A DNA stretch of 64,000 nt, taken from positions 124,001-188,000 of the forward strand of contig CALSLT010000041.1 of assembly GCA_943787265.1 (NCBI GenBank). The letters run 5' to 3'. The position numbers were made by a program, and so were the translations under genes. Below are positions 39,173-49,800 of this stretch, piece after piece. The stretch comes from an uncultured Planctomycetaceae bacterium (lineage in GTDB: Bacteria > Planctomycetota > Planctomycetia > Planctomycetales > Planctomycetaceae). The notes under the pieces are model-generated. The model made no database searches. It saw only the letters and a program-made list of their open reading frames with translations, and was not told the DNA's origin. Each line of letters opens with the position of its first letter. The first letter of the stretch is position 1.

Positions 39173-40486
39173 ATGTCTGATAGCAAGTCAAGTAGTTCCC
39201 GACGCGGTTTCCTTCGAAGCAGCAGTGCGGTAGTCGCTCTGCCATTGCTGGAATCACTGCGAGGTCGAAGTATTGCGACGACTGATCTGGCGACTGCCGC
39301 CGTTCCTCCCAAACGAATGGTCTTTCTCGGGATGGGTTTCGGCGTGACGGCTGACCGGTGGTACCCCGATGTCAAAACAGTTGGAGAGAATTACGAGCTG
39401 CCGAAGATTCTGAGTCCGCTGACAGGGCATCAGAAAGATCTCACGATTATTCAGAACCTGATGCACCAGTACTCGGCCGACGGTCATAGTGGGAGCACGT
39501 TCTGGCTCACCGGAGCCAATCGGTACGAGATTCCCGGCCAGAGTTTTTACAACACCGTTTCGGTGGACCAGGTCGCCGCGGAAGTGCTGGGTGAGCAGAC
39601 TCGGTTTACGTCCATTCAACTGGCTGCCAAACGTGCGAATGAGGACGGTCACGGACCTGGTTTTTCGTTGGCGTGGAATCGTTCGGGCAAGCCTGTTTCG
39701 GGGCTTGATACGCCAGTCGCAGCTTTCCATCGGCTGTTTTCGAACGACACGTCTCCGCTGGCTGAGCGGCAGCAACGCCTGAACGAACAACGCAGTGTGC
39801 TCGACACGGTGCTCGCGGATGCGAAGTCAGTGAATAAAAAATTGAACAAGACTGACAACCAGAAACTGGACGAGTATTTTCAGTCGGTACGAGAGATTGA
39901 AGTTCGACTGGCCAAGGAAGAAAAATGGCTGGCCGTTGATAAGAAGACGCCTGCAGATCCGATTGAGGAACCATCCGAATCGCTCGAAGGCTTCGAAGAA
40001 ATTCGCATGATGTACGACCTGATGGTCGCCGCAATGCAGGTCGACGCCACGCGAGTCTTTACGTATCGGATGCCGGTGAACGCGTTGATTTCAAGTCTCG
40101 GCGCGACAATGACGGCTCACAATATGAGTCACTATTCAGAAGGCGAACGCCGAACGGTTTCGCAGAATCGTGATACGGCTCATGCCATGCTTCTGGCCGA
40201 GTTCATCGACAAGCTGAAAGCATCAAAGGAAGTGGACGGTTCCAGCCTGTTCGACAATTGCTCGATCACGCTGGGGACAAACCTGAGCTCGGTCCACTCG
40301 CTGACGAACTGCCCGACGCTCGTCACTGGCGGCGGAGCGGGAATCAAACACGGTCGGCATCTCGTTATGAGCGACAAGAAGACGCCACTCTGCAATCTGT
40401 GGCTGAGTCTGCTGCAGGGGTCTGGAATCAGAGCAGATTCGTTTGGCGACTCGACCGGACGGATCGACGAGTTATTTCAGGTGTGA
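39173..40486 (+). CDS. DUF1552 protein with Tat-like signal (copy 2)
   Basis: 437 residues with an AGGAG site about 7 bases before the ATG. The N-terminus SSRRGFLRSSSAVVALPLLESL is a twin-arginine signal. Family segments are PPKRMVFLGMGFGVT near 44, the helical KKLNKTDNQKLDEYFQSVREIE around 225-245, IRMMYDLMVAAMQVDATRVFTYRMP and GTNLSSVHSLTNCPTLVTGGGAGIKHGRHL. It matches copy 1 in length and layout. The partner cytochrome gene lies directly upstream. Confidence 0.9.
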   Translation: MSDSKSSSSRRGFLRSSSAVVALPLLESLRGRSIATTDLATAAVPPKRMVFLGMGFGVTADRWYPDVKTVGENYELPKILSPLTGHQKDLTIIQNLMHQYSADGHSGSTFWLTGANRYEIPGQSFYNTVSVDQVAAEVLGEQTRFTSIQLAAKRANEDGHGPGFSLAWNRSGKPVSGLDTPVAAFHRLFSNDTSPLAERQQRLNEQRSVLDTVLADAKSVNKKLNKTDNQKLDEYFQSVREIEVRLAKEEKWLAVDKKTPADPIEEPSESLEGFEEIRMMYDLMVAAMQVDATRVFTYRMPVNALISSLGATMTAHNMSHYSEGERRTVSQNRDTAHAMLLAEFIDKLKASKEVDGSSLFDNCSITLGTNLSSVHSLTNCPTLVTGGGAGIKHGRHLVMSDKKTPLCNLWLSLLQGSGIRADSFGDSTGRIDELFQV

Positions 40487-40633
40487 TTCCTGAACGGACT
40501 CGCGATACTGAGGTCAGCGGTTGGAGTGTGACGCACGTTTTCTCGGATGGGCGGTCTGTTTCAGCCGCAGATGCTTTACGTGACGCTCAGCGTTTCACTG
40601 CGGAAATACACTGTGTTTTTGGGGATTGACAAT

Positions 40634-42559
40634 ATGCTGCCGTACTGCGGGATTCGATTTGTTGCCGTTCTTGCGTTCGTGCTGAGTAGCTCTCTTGCGG
40701 CGACGGTGTTCGCTCAGGAACCGGCCGGAGTCTTCGGAGAGAAATATAAGAATCTCGAAACGATGGCGACTGGCGAATGGTGGAAGGTTAAACCTAACAA
40801 CCGTCGGAAAATGAACCTGAATGTTGCTCGTGATGAGGTCGTCGCTTTCGCCGTTTACACGCACGATCACGCCACCCTGAAGCTGACCTCGCAGCTGTTT
40901 CCGCTGATGCCGGATGAAGCGAAGGAAGTGGCGCTTGAATTCAAAGATTCGAGCGGTGACTGGCAGCGAGTGGCCACTCAGCCGGTCATCGAACTCGGTT
41001 GGAGCGCTCACTTTCAGCTTAACGATTGGGATAACTCAAAGGACGTTGTCTACCGAGTTCGACACGGCGAGAAAGCTGCGTTTGAAGGACTGATTCGCAA
41101 AGACCCGATTGATAAAGACGTGATCGTGGTGGGCAATATGTCGTGCAATAGTTCGCGCACGCCCGGACCGCGTCCGAAGATGATCGACAATCTGAAGAAG
41201 CTCGATCCCGATGTTCTATTCTTTGCCGGTGATCAGTCCTACCACCACACGGAGCACACCTACGGGTGGCTCGAATTTGGCATTCAATTCCGTGATCTGC
41301 TGAAGGATCGCCCGGTCATCACGATTCCCGACGACCATGACATCGGTCAGGCGAATCTGTGGGGCGAAAACGGAATTCGTGCAACGACGATGGCTGGGCC
41401 AAGCGGCGGGTATTTCTTCCCGGCGAAGTACGTCAACATGGTGCAGCGCTGTCAGACGTGGCATCTTCCCGATCCGTACGACCCCACGCCGATCGAGCGC
41501 GGGATGGAAGTTTATTACACAGACCTGACTGTCGGCGGGATCAACTTTGCGATCATCGAAGATCGAAAGTTTAAGAGTGGGCCGGAGGGGAAGATCCCAA
41601 AGATGGGGCCGCGGCCAGACCATATCAATGATCCAAAGTACGATCGCGCCGCGGTTGATCTTCCATCATTGAAGCTGCTCGGTGATCGGCAGCTCGAGTT
41701 TCTCAATCAGTGGAGTCAGGACTGGACCGATGCAGAGATGAAGTGCGTGCTATCTCAGACGGCGTTTTGCGGCGCCGTTCATTTACACGGTTCGGAAAAC
41801 AATCGACTTCTGGCGGACCTCGACAGCAACGCCTGGCCTCAGAAGGGACGTAACAGAGCCCTGACAGAAATTCGTCGAGCCTGGGCACCGCATCTTTGTG
41901 GTGATCAGCACTTGGCTGTTTTTGTGAAGCACGGCATCGATCAATTCGGCGATGGCCCCTACTCATTCACGAGCCCCGCCATCGTCAACACCATCTACGG
42001 ACGCTGGTGGTGGCCCGAGGACGAAAAACCTGGCCCGAATCCAATCGCCAATAGCCCGCTGCCGTGGACTGGAGATTTTCTCGACGGGCTTGGCAATCGA
42101 ATTTCAATGATGGCCTACGCGAACCCGCCAGACAGACGGGATGAGACGCAGCGGGGCGACGGATTCGGCATCGTTCGATTTAACAAGAAGACGCAGAAGA
42201 TCACGGCCGAGTGCTGGCCGCGATTTGCCGACGCTTCGGACGGCGACGGTGCGCAATATCCCGGCTGGCCGATCACGTTCGACTATCGCGACAATGACGG
42301 CCGAAAACCGGTCGGGCACTTGCCAGAGTTAATCGTTTCGGGAGCGGATCGTCCGGTCGTTCAAGTGATTGAAGAAGCAACTGGCGAAATCCTCTACACA
42401 GTGCGAGCAACTTCGAATCACTTCAAACCGCCGGTTTACTCGAAGGGGAAGCACACGGTGAAGGTCGGCAGGAATCTTGCAGATCAGTCGACCATTAATG
42501 GTGTGGTTCCTGTGGCGGCGAATTTGGATGCTGATTTGAGGATCAACTTGAAGAAGTGA
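40634..42559 (+). CDS. PhoD-like metallophosphatase
   Basis: 641 residues from the ATG at 40634, with GGGGATT upstream and a signal peptide of about 27 residues. An N-terminal beta domain (about 30-155) precedes the PhoD-like metallophosphatase core. Its metal-ligand motifs are GNMSCNSSR near 170, FAGDQSYHH near 200, PDDHDIGQ near 236 and LCGDQHLAVFVKHG near 425. The C-terminus adds a small beta domain. Known relatives are exported phosphodiesterases or alkaline phosphatases using Fe/Ca or Mn. In this locus it could remove phosphate from a substrate or serve phosphate scavenging; no Pho-box was identified. Confidence 0.85.
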   Translation: MLPYCGIRFVAVLAFVLSSSLAATVFAQEPAGVFGEKYKNLETMATGEWWKVKPNNRRKMNLNVARDEVVAFAVYTHDHATLKLTSQLFPLMPDEAKEVALEFKDSSGDWQRVATQPVIELGWSAHFQLNDWDNSKDVVYRVRHGEKAAFEGLIRKDPIDKDVIVVGNMSCNSSRTPGPRPKMIDNLKKLDPDVLFFAGDQSYHHTEHTYGWLEFGIQFRDLLKDRPVITIPDDHDIGQANLWGENGIRATTMAGPSGGYFFPAKYVNMVQRCQTWHLPDPYDPTPIERGMEVYYTDLTVGGINFAIIEDRKFKSGPEGKIPKMGPRPDHINDPKYDRAAVDLPSLKLLGDRQLEFLNQWSQDWTDAEMKCVLSQTAFCGAVHLHGSENNRLLADLDSNAWPQKGRNRALTEIRRAWAPHLCGDQHLAVFVKHGIDQFGDGPYSFTSPAIVNTIYGRWWWPEDEKPGPNPIANSPLPWTGDFLDGLGNRISMMAYANPPDRRDETQRGDGFGIVRFNKKTQKITAECWPRFADASDGDGAQYPGWPITFDYRDNDGRKPVGHLPELIVSGADRPVVQVIEEATGEILYTVRATSNHFKPPVYSKGKHTVKVGRNLADQSTINGVVPVAANLDADLRINLKK

Positions 42560-42657
42560 TCATCCATCATTTTGCGTCTCAATGATTCGCGTTTTTCGAC
42601 TTGATTGACGTCAACATAAAAGCCACTTCCGGCTAACTTTTTAAACAGAGATATCCC

Positions 42658-43548
42658 ATGCAAAAGCAGTCAATTCGCATTTCGCTCTCCGTTATCGCTT
42701 TGGTTGCGTGCTCAATCCTGAGCGGCAGTGTCGCGACCGCTAAGGAACCCACGAAAAAAGCGGCTCCCTTGAAGGTGCTGCTGGTCGCCGGCGGCTGCTG
42801 TCACGACTACCCCACTCAGACAAAACTGCTCAAAGATGGGATCGAGAAGCGAGTCAACGCTGAGGTGACCGTAATTCTCAGCAAGGATACATCGACGGAG
42901 GCTGTCTTTAAGATTTATGAATCAGACGACTGGGCGAAGGGCTACGACGTCGTGCTCCACGATGAATGTTCCGCCAACGTGACCGAACGCCCGTACGTTG
43001 ACCGGATTCTGAACGCTCACAGAAACGGTGTCCCGGCAGTCAACCTGCACTGCGCCATGCACAGTTATCGCTGGGGCGATTTTCGAAGTCCGGTTGAGCT
43101 GGGAGCGGACAATGCCAGTTGGTACGAGATGCTCGGTCTGCAGTCGACAGGACACGGGCCGAAGGCTCCGATCGATGTGATCTTTATGGATCCCAAACAT
43201 CCCATCACCAAGGGGTTGGAACGTTGGACGACGACTAACGAAGAACTCTACAACAACGTTCGCATTTTCGATGGCGCAACGGCGTTGGTCACTGGAAATC
43301 AGGTGACGCCGCCGAACAAGCGAGAGCTGAAGAAGAATCCGAACGCTCCGTCCAAAGAAGCGTCGGCGGTGATCGCCTGGACGAATGAGTTTGGCCCGAA
43401 GAAGACGAGAATCTTCAGCACGTCGCTTGGACACCAGAACGAGACGGTCGCGGACGCCAGGTATCTGGATTTCGTCGTGCGAGGTCTGCTTTGGGCGAGT
43501 GGCAAATTGACCGCTGACGGAAAACCTGCAAGTGGATATGGCCGGTAG
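42658..43548 (+). CDS. ThuA-like domain exported protein
   Basis: 296 residues with a signal peptide (MQKQSIRISLSVIALVACSILS...ATA). The mature part is a ThuA-like (class I glutamine amidotransferase-like) domain: KVLLVAGGCCHDYPTQTKLLKDGI near 38, GYDVVLHDEC, VNLHCAMHSYRWGDF near 125, and TRIFSTSLGHQNETV near 255. Members are linked to sugar metabolism (trehalose utilisation in rhizobia) and in planctomycetes often sit beside sulfatases and DUF1080 proteins. Exact chemistry is unknown. The stop codon lies inside a perfect 18-base palindrome. Confidence 0.85.
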   Translation: MQKQSIRISLSVIALVACSILSGSVATAKEPTKKAAPLKVLLVAGGCCHDYPTQTKLLKDGIEKRVNAEVTVILSKDTSTEAVFKIYESDDWAKGYDVVLHDECSANVTERPYVDRILNAHRNGVPAVNLHCAMHSYRWGDFRSPVELGADNASWYEMLGLQSTGHGPKAPIDVIFMDPKHPITKGLERWTTTNEELYNNVRIFDGATALVTGNQVTPPNKRELKKNPNAPSKEASAVIAWTNEFGPKKTRIFSTSLGHQNETVADARYLDFVVRGLLWASGKLTADGKPASGYGR

Positions 43549-43560
43549 TTCGAACTACCG
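43543..43560. repeat. Perfect palindrome over the ThuA stop codon
   Basis: CGGTAGTTCGAACTACCG, 18 bases, fully self-complementary. It includes the TAG stop at 43546-43548. No T run follows. It could be an operator-like site, a weak RNA hairpin or chance. Confidence 0.5.
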
Positions 43561-43645
43561 AATCAGGGTTTCAAGTCTGAACTGCTTCCTTTCTTTGCGC
43601 GAATGGTCACTTTGACTGGTCCTACGCGTTTACAGGATTTTGAAA

Positions 43646-45163
43646 ATGATTGACTGGTGTGAGATGAAGGTTGGTTGGCTTGTTGGCTTGATCCTTTGTT
43701 GTGTTGTGCTGAGCGGAGCATCGTCTAAGACGAGCGAAGCTGCCGACACTCAGCGACCGAACATCGTTTGGATAATTCCGGATGATATGTCCGCAAATTT
43801 CTCCTGCTACGGCGAGACGGCGATTGAGACGCCGAATGTCGACACGCTTGCAACGCGAGGAGTCAAGTTTACGAACGCTTACGTGACGGCTCCCGTGTGT
43901 TCGACCTGCCGATCGGCATTCATCACGGGTATGTACCAAACGAGCATTGGCGCTCATCATCATCGAAGTGGTCGAGGCGAACTTAAGATTCACTTGCCGG
44001 AAGGAATCAAGCTGGTTCCAAAACTGTTTCAGGAAGCGGGCTATCATACGTCGATTACCGGCTGGCCGATGAACGGCAGGCTCGGCAAGACTGATTACAA
44101 CTTCGAGTGGGACCAGTCGGTCTACGACGGAAATGACTGGGCCAAGCGGAAGAACGGGCAGCCATTTTTCGCTCAGATTCAGACGCAAGGCGGTAAGCTT
44201 CGCGGCAAAGATGCTTCCGGTTGGGAAAAAGTTTCCAAGGCTGCTGAGAAACGTTTCGGGAGCCGGACGCCGAACAGTGCCGTCAAGCTGCCGCCATACT
44301 ATCCCAATCATCCGGATATCGTTCGGGACTGGGCTGCGTATCTCGATTCAGTACGCATGACAGACGCAATGGTTGGCGACGTGCTCGCACGACTTGAAGC
44401 GGAAGGCGTTCTGGATAACACGCTCGTGCTGTTCATGACCGATCATGGAATCAGTCACGGTCGCGGGAAGCAGTTCATGTACGACGAAGGGTTGCACGTG
44501 CCGATGGTCATTGCCGGTCCGGGCGTTAAAGCCGGGGCAGTTCGAAAAGACGTCGTCGAGCATATCGATATTGCGGCTCTTTCTTTGGCCGCGGCCGGAA
44601 TCGAAATTCCAACGTACATGCAGGCTCGCGATATTCTGGCTGCGGACTATGCGCCGCGAGAAGCTGTTTTTGCGGCGCGGGATCGCTGCGACGAAACGGT
44701 CGATCACATGCGGTCAGTCCGGACCGAAGATTTCAAATACATCCGCAACTTTTTGCCGAACCGACCGTACCTTCAGCCGTGTGCTTACAAAGACGCGAAG
44801 GCGATTCTGATCGCACTTCGTGAGTCTCACAAAGCAGGCACGTTGAACGAAACTCAGCAGCTTGTGATGCGGGAAATTCGTCCGAAGGAAGAACTGTACG
44901 ACGTCAACAACGATCCGCATGAGATCAACAACCTCGCTGACGATCCTGCATTCGCCGGAAAACTGAAGGAGCTGCGAGGTCGACTCGACACATGGATGGA
45001 AGAAACGGACGACAAGGGCCGTGTCGGCGAATCGGACGAAATGTACGACAGCGATATGGCCATTTATTTGAGTACGATCAAACGACGCAGCACTCCGGCA
45101 CACCTGAAGATCATCGAAGACAACATTGCTGTGATGAGGAAGTGGGCCGCGGAAGGTAAGTAG
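43646..45163 (+). CDS. Sulfatase with variant CSTCR formylglycine motif
   Basis: 505 residues from the ATG at 43646 with AGGATT upstream; a TTG two codons earlier is possible. A signal anchor is at about 8-25. PNIVWIIPDDMS supplies the paired metal-binding Asp. The catalytic motif is CSTCR at 85-89, a CxxxR core in which the usual Pro/Ala-Ser is replaced by Thr-Cys. A His triplet (GAHHHRSG) follows closely. FMTDHGISHGRGKQFMYDEG carries the C-terminal metal ligands. The protein belongs to the sulfatase superfamily and is the first of a tandem pair with the gene at 45244, which shares the layout. Confidence 0.9.
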   Translation: MIDWCEMKVGWLVGLILCCVVLSGASSKTSEAADTQRPNIVWIIPDDMSANFSCYGETAIETPNVDTLATRGVKFTNAYVTAPVCSTCRSAFITGMYQTSIGAHHHRSGRGELKIHLPEGIKLVPKLFQEAGYHTSITGWPMNGRLGKTDYNFEWDQSVYDGNDWAKRKNGQPFFAQIQTQGGKLRGKDASGWEKVSKAAEKRFGSRTPNSAVKLPPYYPNHPDIVRDWAAYLDSVRMTDAMVGDVLARLEAEGVLDNTLVLFMTDHGISHGRGKQFMYDEGLHVPMVIAGPGVKAGAVRKDVVEHIDIAALSLAAAGIEIPTYMQARDILAADYAPREAVFAARDRCDETVDHMRSVRTEDFKYIRNFLPNRPYLQPCAYKDAKAILIALRESHKAGTLNETQQLVMREIRPKEELYDVNNDPHEINNLADDPAFAGKLKELRGRLDTWMEETDDKGRVGESDEMYDSDMAIYLSTIKRRSTPAHLKIIEDNIAVMRKWAAEGK

Positions 45164-45243
45164 CTGCGGACTTTAAGCAAGCAAGAATATGGCATGCCTT
45201 GGCGGTATGGCCGAGTCGCTGATTCTCTCTGAGTTAATGGTGC

Positions 45244-46674
45244 ATGATGTTTCGACTGAGCCTGCTACTTTGTTGCGTGCTGTCCGGTGCTTCGCTGTTG
45301 GCTGGTGATCGACCGAATGTTGTCTGGATCATTTCTGACGACCTGGGGCCGGAACTTGGGTGTTACGGATATCCCGAAGTGGCGACTCCGAATCTGGATC
45401 GACTGGCCGCTTCAGGCCGACGGTACACTCATGCGTTTTCGACGGCTCCGGTTTGCTCGGCGTCGCGGACGGCGTTTCAGACCGGGCTTTATCAAACGAC
45501 GGTCGGCGGGCATCACCACAATACTCGCGACAAGAAAGTCCTGCCTGAGTCCATTCCGACAGTGACTGGACTGATGCAGAAGGCGGGGTACTTCGTCGTC
45601 AACGGTCGCGGCACGTTGCCTGTCGAGAAGAAATTGGCGAAGTCCCATCTCAATTTCGTCTATGACGCGAGGGAGTTCTTCGATGACGCCGATTGGACTC
45701 AGCGAGCGGAAGGGCAGCCGTTCTTCGCTCAGGTTCAGATCAAGGAGCCGCATCGCGGATTTGTGAAGAGTGATCGTCAACGGCCGAACGCTCCGATTCC
45801 GCCGTACTACCCGGATCATCCAGTGACGCGAGCCGACTGGGCGAACTACCTGGCGAGTATCGAAGTACTTGATCAGAAAGTCGGGGCGGTGCTTAAACGG
45901 CTTGAAGACGAAGGCTTGGCTGACAACACACTCGTCATTTTCTTTGGCGATCACGGTCGACCCCACGTTCGAGGGAAACAGTGGTTGTACGACGGGGGAG
46001 TGCATACTCCATTGATCGTTCGTTGGCCTGGCAAGGTCAAAGCCGGTGAGGTTGTGGACGGGTTGGCATCATTGCTTGACCCGATGCCGACGACACTGGC
46101 AGCGGCGGGGGCGGATGTTCCAAAAGTTCCGGGACTCAATCTGCTTGATCCAAACTGGAAGGGGCATGCCCAGGTATTTGCTGCGAGAGATCGTTGCGGC
46201 GACGCTCCGGACCGAATTCGCAGCGTTCGTACTCGCGACTACAAATACATTCGCAACTTCCATACGGAAGTTCCGTACATGCAACACAGCGGCTACAAAA
46301 AACTCAGCTACCCAGTCGTGACTCTGATGAAAGTGATGCACGCTCAAGGTCGTTGGAACGCACCGTTCATGGCGAAGACTCGACCGAAGGAAGAGCTATA
46401 CGATCTCAAGGCTGATCCACACGAAATGAAGAATCTGGCTGACGATCCCGCGTTTGCGAAGCAGCTTGCCAAAATGCGTGGCGACGTTGAGCAATGGATC
46501 AAGGAGACCGGCGACAACGGGGCGATCGACGAGAGTCTGACTGTCGACATCGACGCGCTCAAGAAAGAGAAGTGGGACTGGTACGCGAGGACGATGAAAA
46601 AACGAGGTCTCGATCCTGATCTCTCAGACCGAGAGTATCTACAGTGGCTGAAGAAAGACCTCGGCGTCGAATAG
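45244..46674 (+). CDS. Sulfatase (CSASR type)
   Basis: 476 residues with a short signal peptide (about 1-20). Core motifs are PNVVWIISDDLG (paired Asp), CSASR at 71-75 (formylglycine site, CxAxR class), GGHHHNTR, and FFGDHGRPHVRGKQWLYDGG (C-terminal metal ligands). Both this and the preceding sulfatase have the sequence HHH soon after the active Cys and a similar RDRCGDAPDRIRSVRT-type segment, so they look like an old tandem duplication. Its substrate is unknown; sulfate ester hydrolysis in the periplasm is expected. Confidence 0.92.
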   Translation: MMFRLSLLLCCVLSGASLLAGDRPNVVWIISDDLGPELGCYGYPEVATPNLDRLAASGRRYTHAFSTAPVCSASRTAFQTGLYQTTVGGHHHNTRDKKVLPESIPTVTGLMQKAGYFVVNGRGTLPVEKKLAKSHLNFVYDAREFFDDADWTQRAEGQPFFAQVQIKEPHRGFVKSDRQRPNAPIPPYYPDHPVTRADWANYLASIEVLDQKVGAVLKRLEDEGLADNTLVIFFGDHGRPHVRGKQWLYDGGVHTPLIVRWPGKVKAGEVVDGLASLLDPMPTTLAAAGADVPKVPGLNLLDPNWKGHAQVFAARDRCGDAPDRIRSVRTRDYKYIRNFHTEVPYMQHSGYKKLSYPVVTLMKVMHAQGRWNAPFMAKTRPKEELYDLKADPHEMKNLADDPAFAKQLAKMRGDVEQWIKETGDNGAIDESLTVDIDALKKEKWDWYARTMKKRGLDPDLSDREYLQWLKKDLGVE

Positions 46675-46820
46675 ATTTCGTTTAGGGAAACGTATTTGAG
46701 TCATCTTTCGTTTTCCGAATTATGTGATTCCCGCGAAGCAGGGAACTCTTCCGCCCGCGATTGGCGACTGTTCAACACTTGTCGTGATCGGGGCGTGATT
46801 ACAACTGAAGGATTATCAAC

Positions 46821-49800
46821 GTGTTCAAGCTCAGAGTTGTAGCCGCTTTCGTTTTGACGGTTTTTGTTTCGCTGCCGCTTCAGGCGGAGTTGATTGCACC
46901 GAGTGAATTCACCGTCGCTGACGGGTTTGAGATAACCGTCTGGGCGACGACTCCTCAGCTTTACAACCCGACGAACTTTGACGTCGACTCCGAAGGGCGT
47001 CTGTGGGTGACCGAAGCGGTCAATTATCGGAACTTTCGTAACGAGGAATTGGGGCTCAGTGACGACGGTGGAGATCGCGTCGTCGTTCTGGAAGACACAG
47101 ACGGTGACGGCAAGGCCGACTCGTCTCACACTTTTGTTCGTGATCCGGATCTGGTTGCTCCGTTGGGCATCGGCGTGATCGGGAACAAAGTTGTCGTGTC
47201 GTGCGCACCGAACATTCTTGTTTACACCGACGTTGATGGTGACGCGAGTTTTGATCCGAAGACCGATACGAAAGAGGTGTTTCTGACTGGCTTTCGTGGC
47301 CTGGATCACGACCACAGCCTGCACAGCGTAAAGGTTGGGCCGGATGGTTACTGGTATTTCAATGTCGGAAATGGCGGTCCTCACACGGTGACTGACAAAG
47401 CCGGGTGGACTCTGCGAGCTGGCAGTTCGTACGCCGGAGGGAGTCCGCATTTGAAGGAGAATACTCCGGGGCGAAAGAGCGACGACGGCCGCGTCTGGGT
47501 TGGCGGAGTCGGCATGAGGATTCATCCTGACGGAACCGGCCTGGAGCCAATTGCTCACAACTTTCGTAACGCTTACGAAGAAACGGTGACATCGTTTGGC
47601 GACGTCTTTCACGCTGACAACGACGATCCCCCCGCGTGTCGCACAAGCTGGGTGATGGAGTATGGCAACGCCGGGTTTTCATCGGCTGATGGTGCTCGAG
47701 GTTGGAAGATTGATCAGCGTCCGGGGCAACCGATTCGAGTGGCCGAGTGGCGGCAGGAAGATCCGGGAACGATGCCCTCGGGCGACGTTTATGGCAGCGG
47801 AGCACCGACCGGAGTTGTCTACGGCGAAAACGGTTGCTTCGAAATGAAATACCCGGATGGATTGTTGCTGACGTGTGAGTCGGCTCGTGGCGAAGTGTTT
47901 GGCTACGTGCCGCGACCGCAAGGAGCTGGATTCACGCTTGAGCGATTTAACTTTGCGAAAGTGAAGGCGGGCAGCGTGAATCACGGATGGTTCCGACCAT
48001 CGGACGTTGCTATCGGAGTCGACGGGGCCATTTACGTGAGTGACTGGTACGACCCAGGCGTCGGCGGTCACCGCATGACTGACACGACTGGCAGCGGCAC
48101 GATCTACCGCATCGCTCCTCGCGGTTTCAAATCTGAGATTCCGAAATACGATCTGGCGACGCCCCGTGGCCAAGTTGCAGCGTTGAAGAGTCCGACTGCA
48201 AATGTACGTGCACTTGGTTTTGAGGCGTTGAAGAATGCGGGCGAGAGTTCCGCTTCGAGCGTGATTGAGCTGGCTGATGACGAGGACCCTTTCTTTGCGG
48301 CTCGTGCGGTCTGGCTGTTGCCTTATTGCGGTGCCGACGGCGTCGCAAAGTTAATGGACCTGATGAGCCATGATGATGCTCAGATGAGAATCGCTGCATT
48401 TCGAGCTGTTCGCAGAGCATCGAACGATGAGCATGTGCAAAGGCGAATGAAGCGGATTCTGAAGCACGGTCAGGCATCGCTTTACAAAGATCGTTCGTCA
48501 GCCGTCCGTCGTGAAGTCGCCCTGTCGCTGCGGGATGTTCCGCTTGAGAATTGTGGATTGCTTATTGCGGGAATTGCTGACGGATACGACGGCTGGGATC
48601 GTTGGTACCTTGAAGCACTAGGGACCGCTTGTGAGGGCGACGAATCTGCTGCCTACGACTTACTTGTCGAAGATGCGAATGTCGATCCGGTCAACTGGGA
48701 TCGCCGACTGACCGGAATTGCCTGGCGACTGCATCCTCCATCCGCCGTTGGGGCTCTGACAGCTCGGGCGATGGCCGCTGATATGCCTCGGCGGGATCGG
48801 AAGCGGATGATCAACGCTCTGGCGTTTATTCCAAAGCTCCAGGCTGCCGAGAGCATGCTCGCTCTGGCGACCAAAGGCCCGGAAGATTTGCGAGGCCTTG
48901 CCGCGTGGTGGGGGAAAAGTCGCCACACAAACGACTGGAAAGAGTTCAACCTTGGTGACAAATTTCCTGAGGCTCCGAAGGTGCAGGGCAAAAAGAAAAA
49001 GCCGACTCAGATGGAGTTGGATTTTGCACTGGCGAGTGGTCCCGCGTTTGTCAGTTCAGGCGGTAATGTAGAGATTGATCTCGACGTCAGCGGAGCCAAA
49101 CGGTTGTACCTGGTTTGTGATTCTGTCGGCGAGGAAAACATCGACGCAAAATGGATCAACCCGACTCTGGTTCATACCGACGGAGATACCGATCTGACTT
49201 CGCAGGAATGGACGATGGCTTTTTCAGGATCGTTGACCAGCGTCTTTCTTGATGGAACGAAGAAAGCTGGCTGGCGTCGTCCGAAAGTGCTGCCTCTTCC
49301 AACGGTTTATACGACTGAAGGGGCCGATGCCGATTCTTCGATCAGAGTGAAGGCTCGTTCGGTAATTGCGTACGACATCGCGGGGAAAGGGTTCGAACAC
49401 TTCCACGTTGCCGGAGTCGTTGATTCCAAAGATTCGAACGCTGCTCAGCTTGTCCGCTTCAGCATTTACCTGGACAGATCGAGCGGCGGAGACGAGGTGC
49501 CGTCGATTGCCGACCTGGCGAAAGTGCCGTCTAGCGCGACTCATGGGCGAGCGTTGTTTCAGTCAAAGAGGCTCGGCTGTTTCAAATGCCACACGGCAAA
49601 CGGATTTGGCGGTGAGATTGGACCGGACCTGACGCAGATTGCGAAGAAGCACGCTCAGCCGGTTCTGTTCGAAGGGATTCTCAAACCGAGTGCCGCGATC
49701 TCGACTGGTTTCGAGACGATGCAGGTTGTGACTTCGGAAGGAAAGGTCATCAACGGACTGATGGTTTCGGCTGGTGATCCGGTTGTCCTGAAAGATGCCA

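Noticed and set aside
45164..45243. Possible tRNA-like sequence between the two tandem sulfatase genes
   Set aside because: A short GGCGGTATGGCCGAGTC-like piece recalls a tRNA D-arm, but no acceptor stem, anticodon stem or T-arm can be formed.
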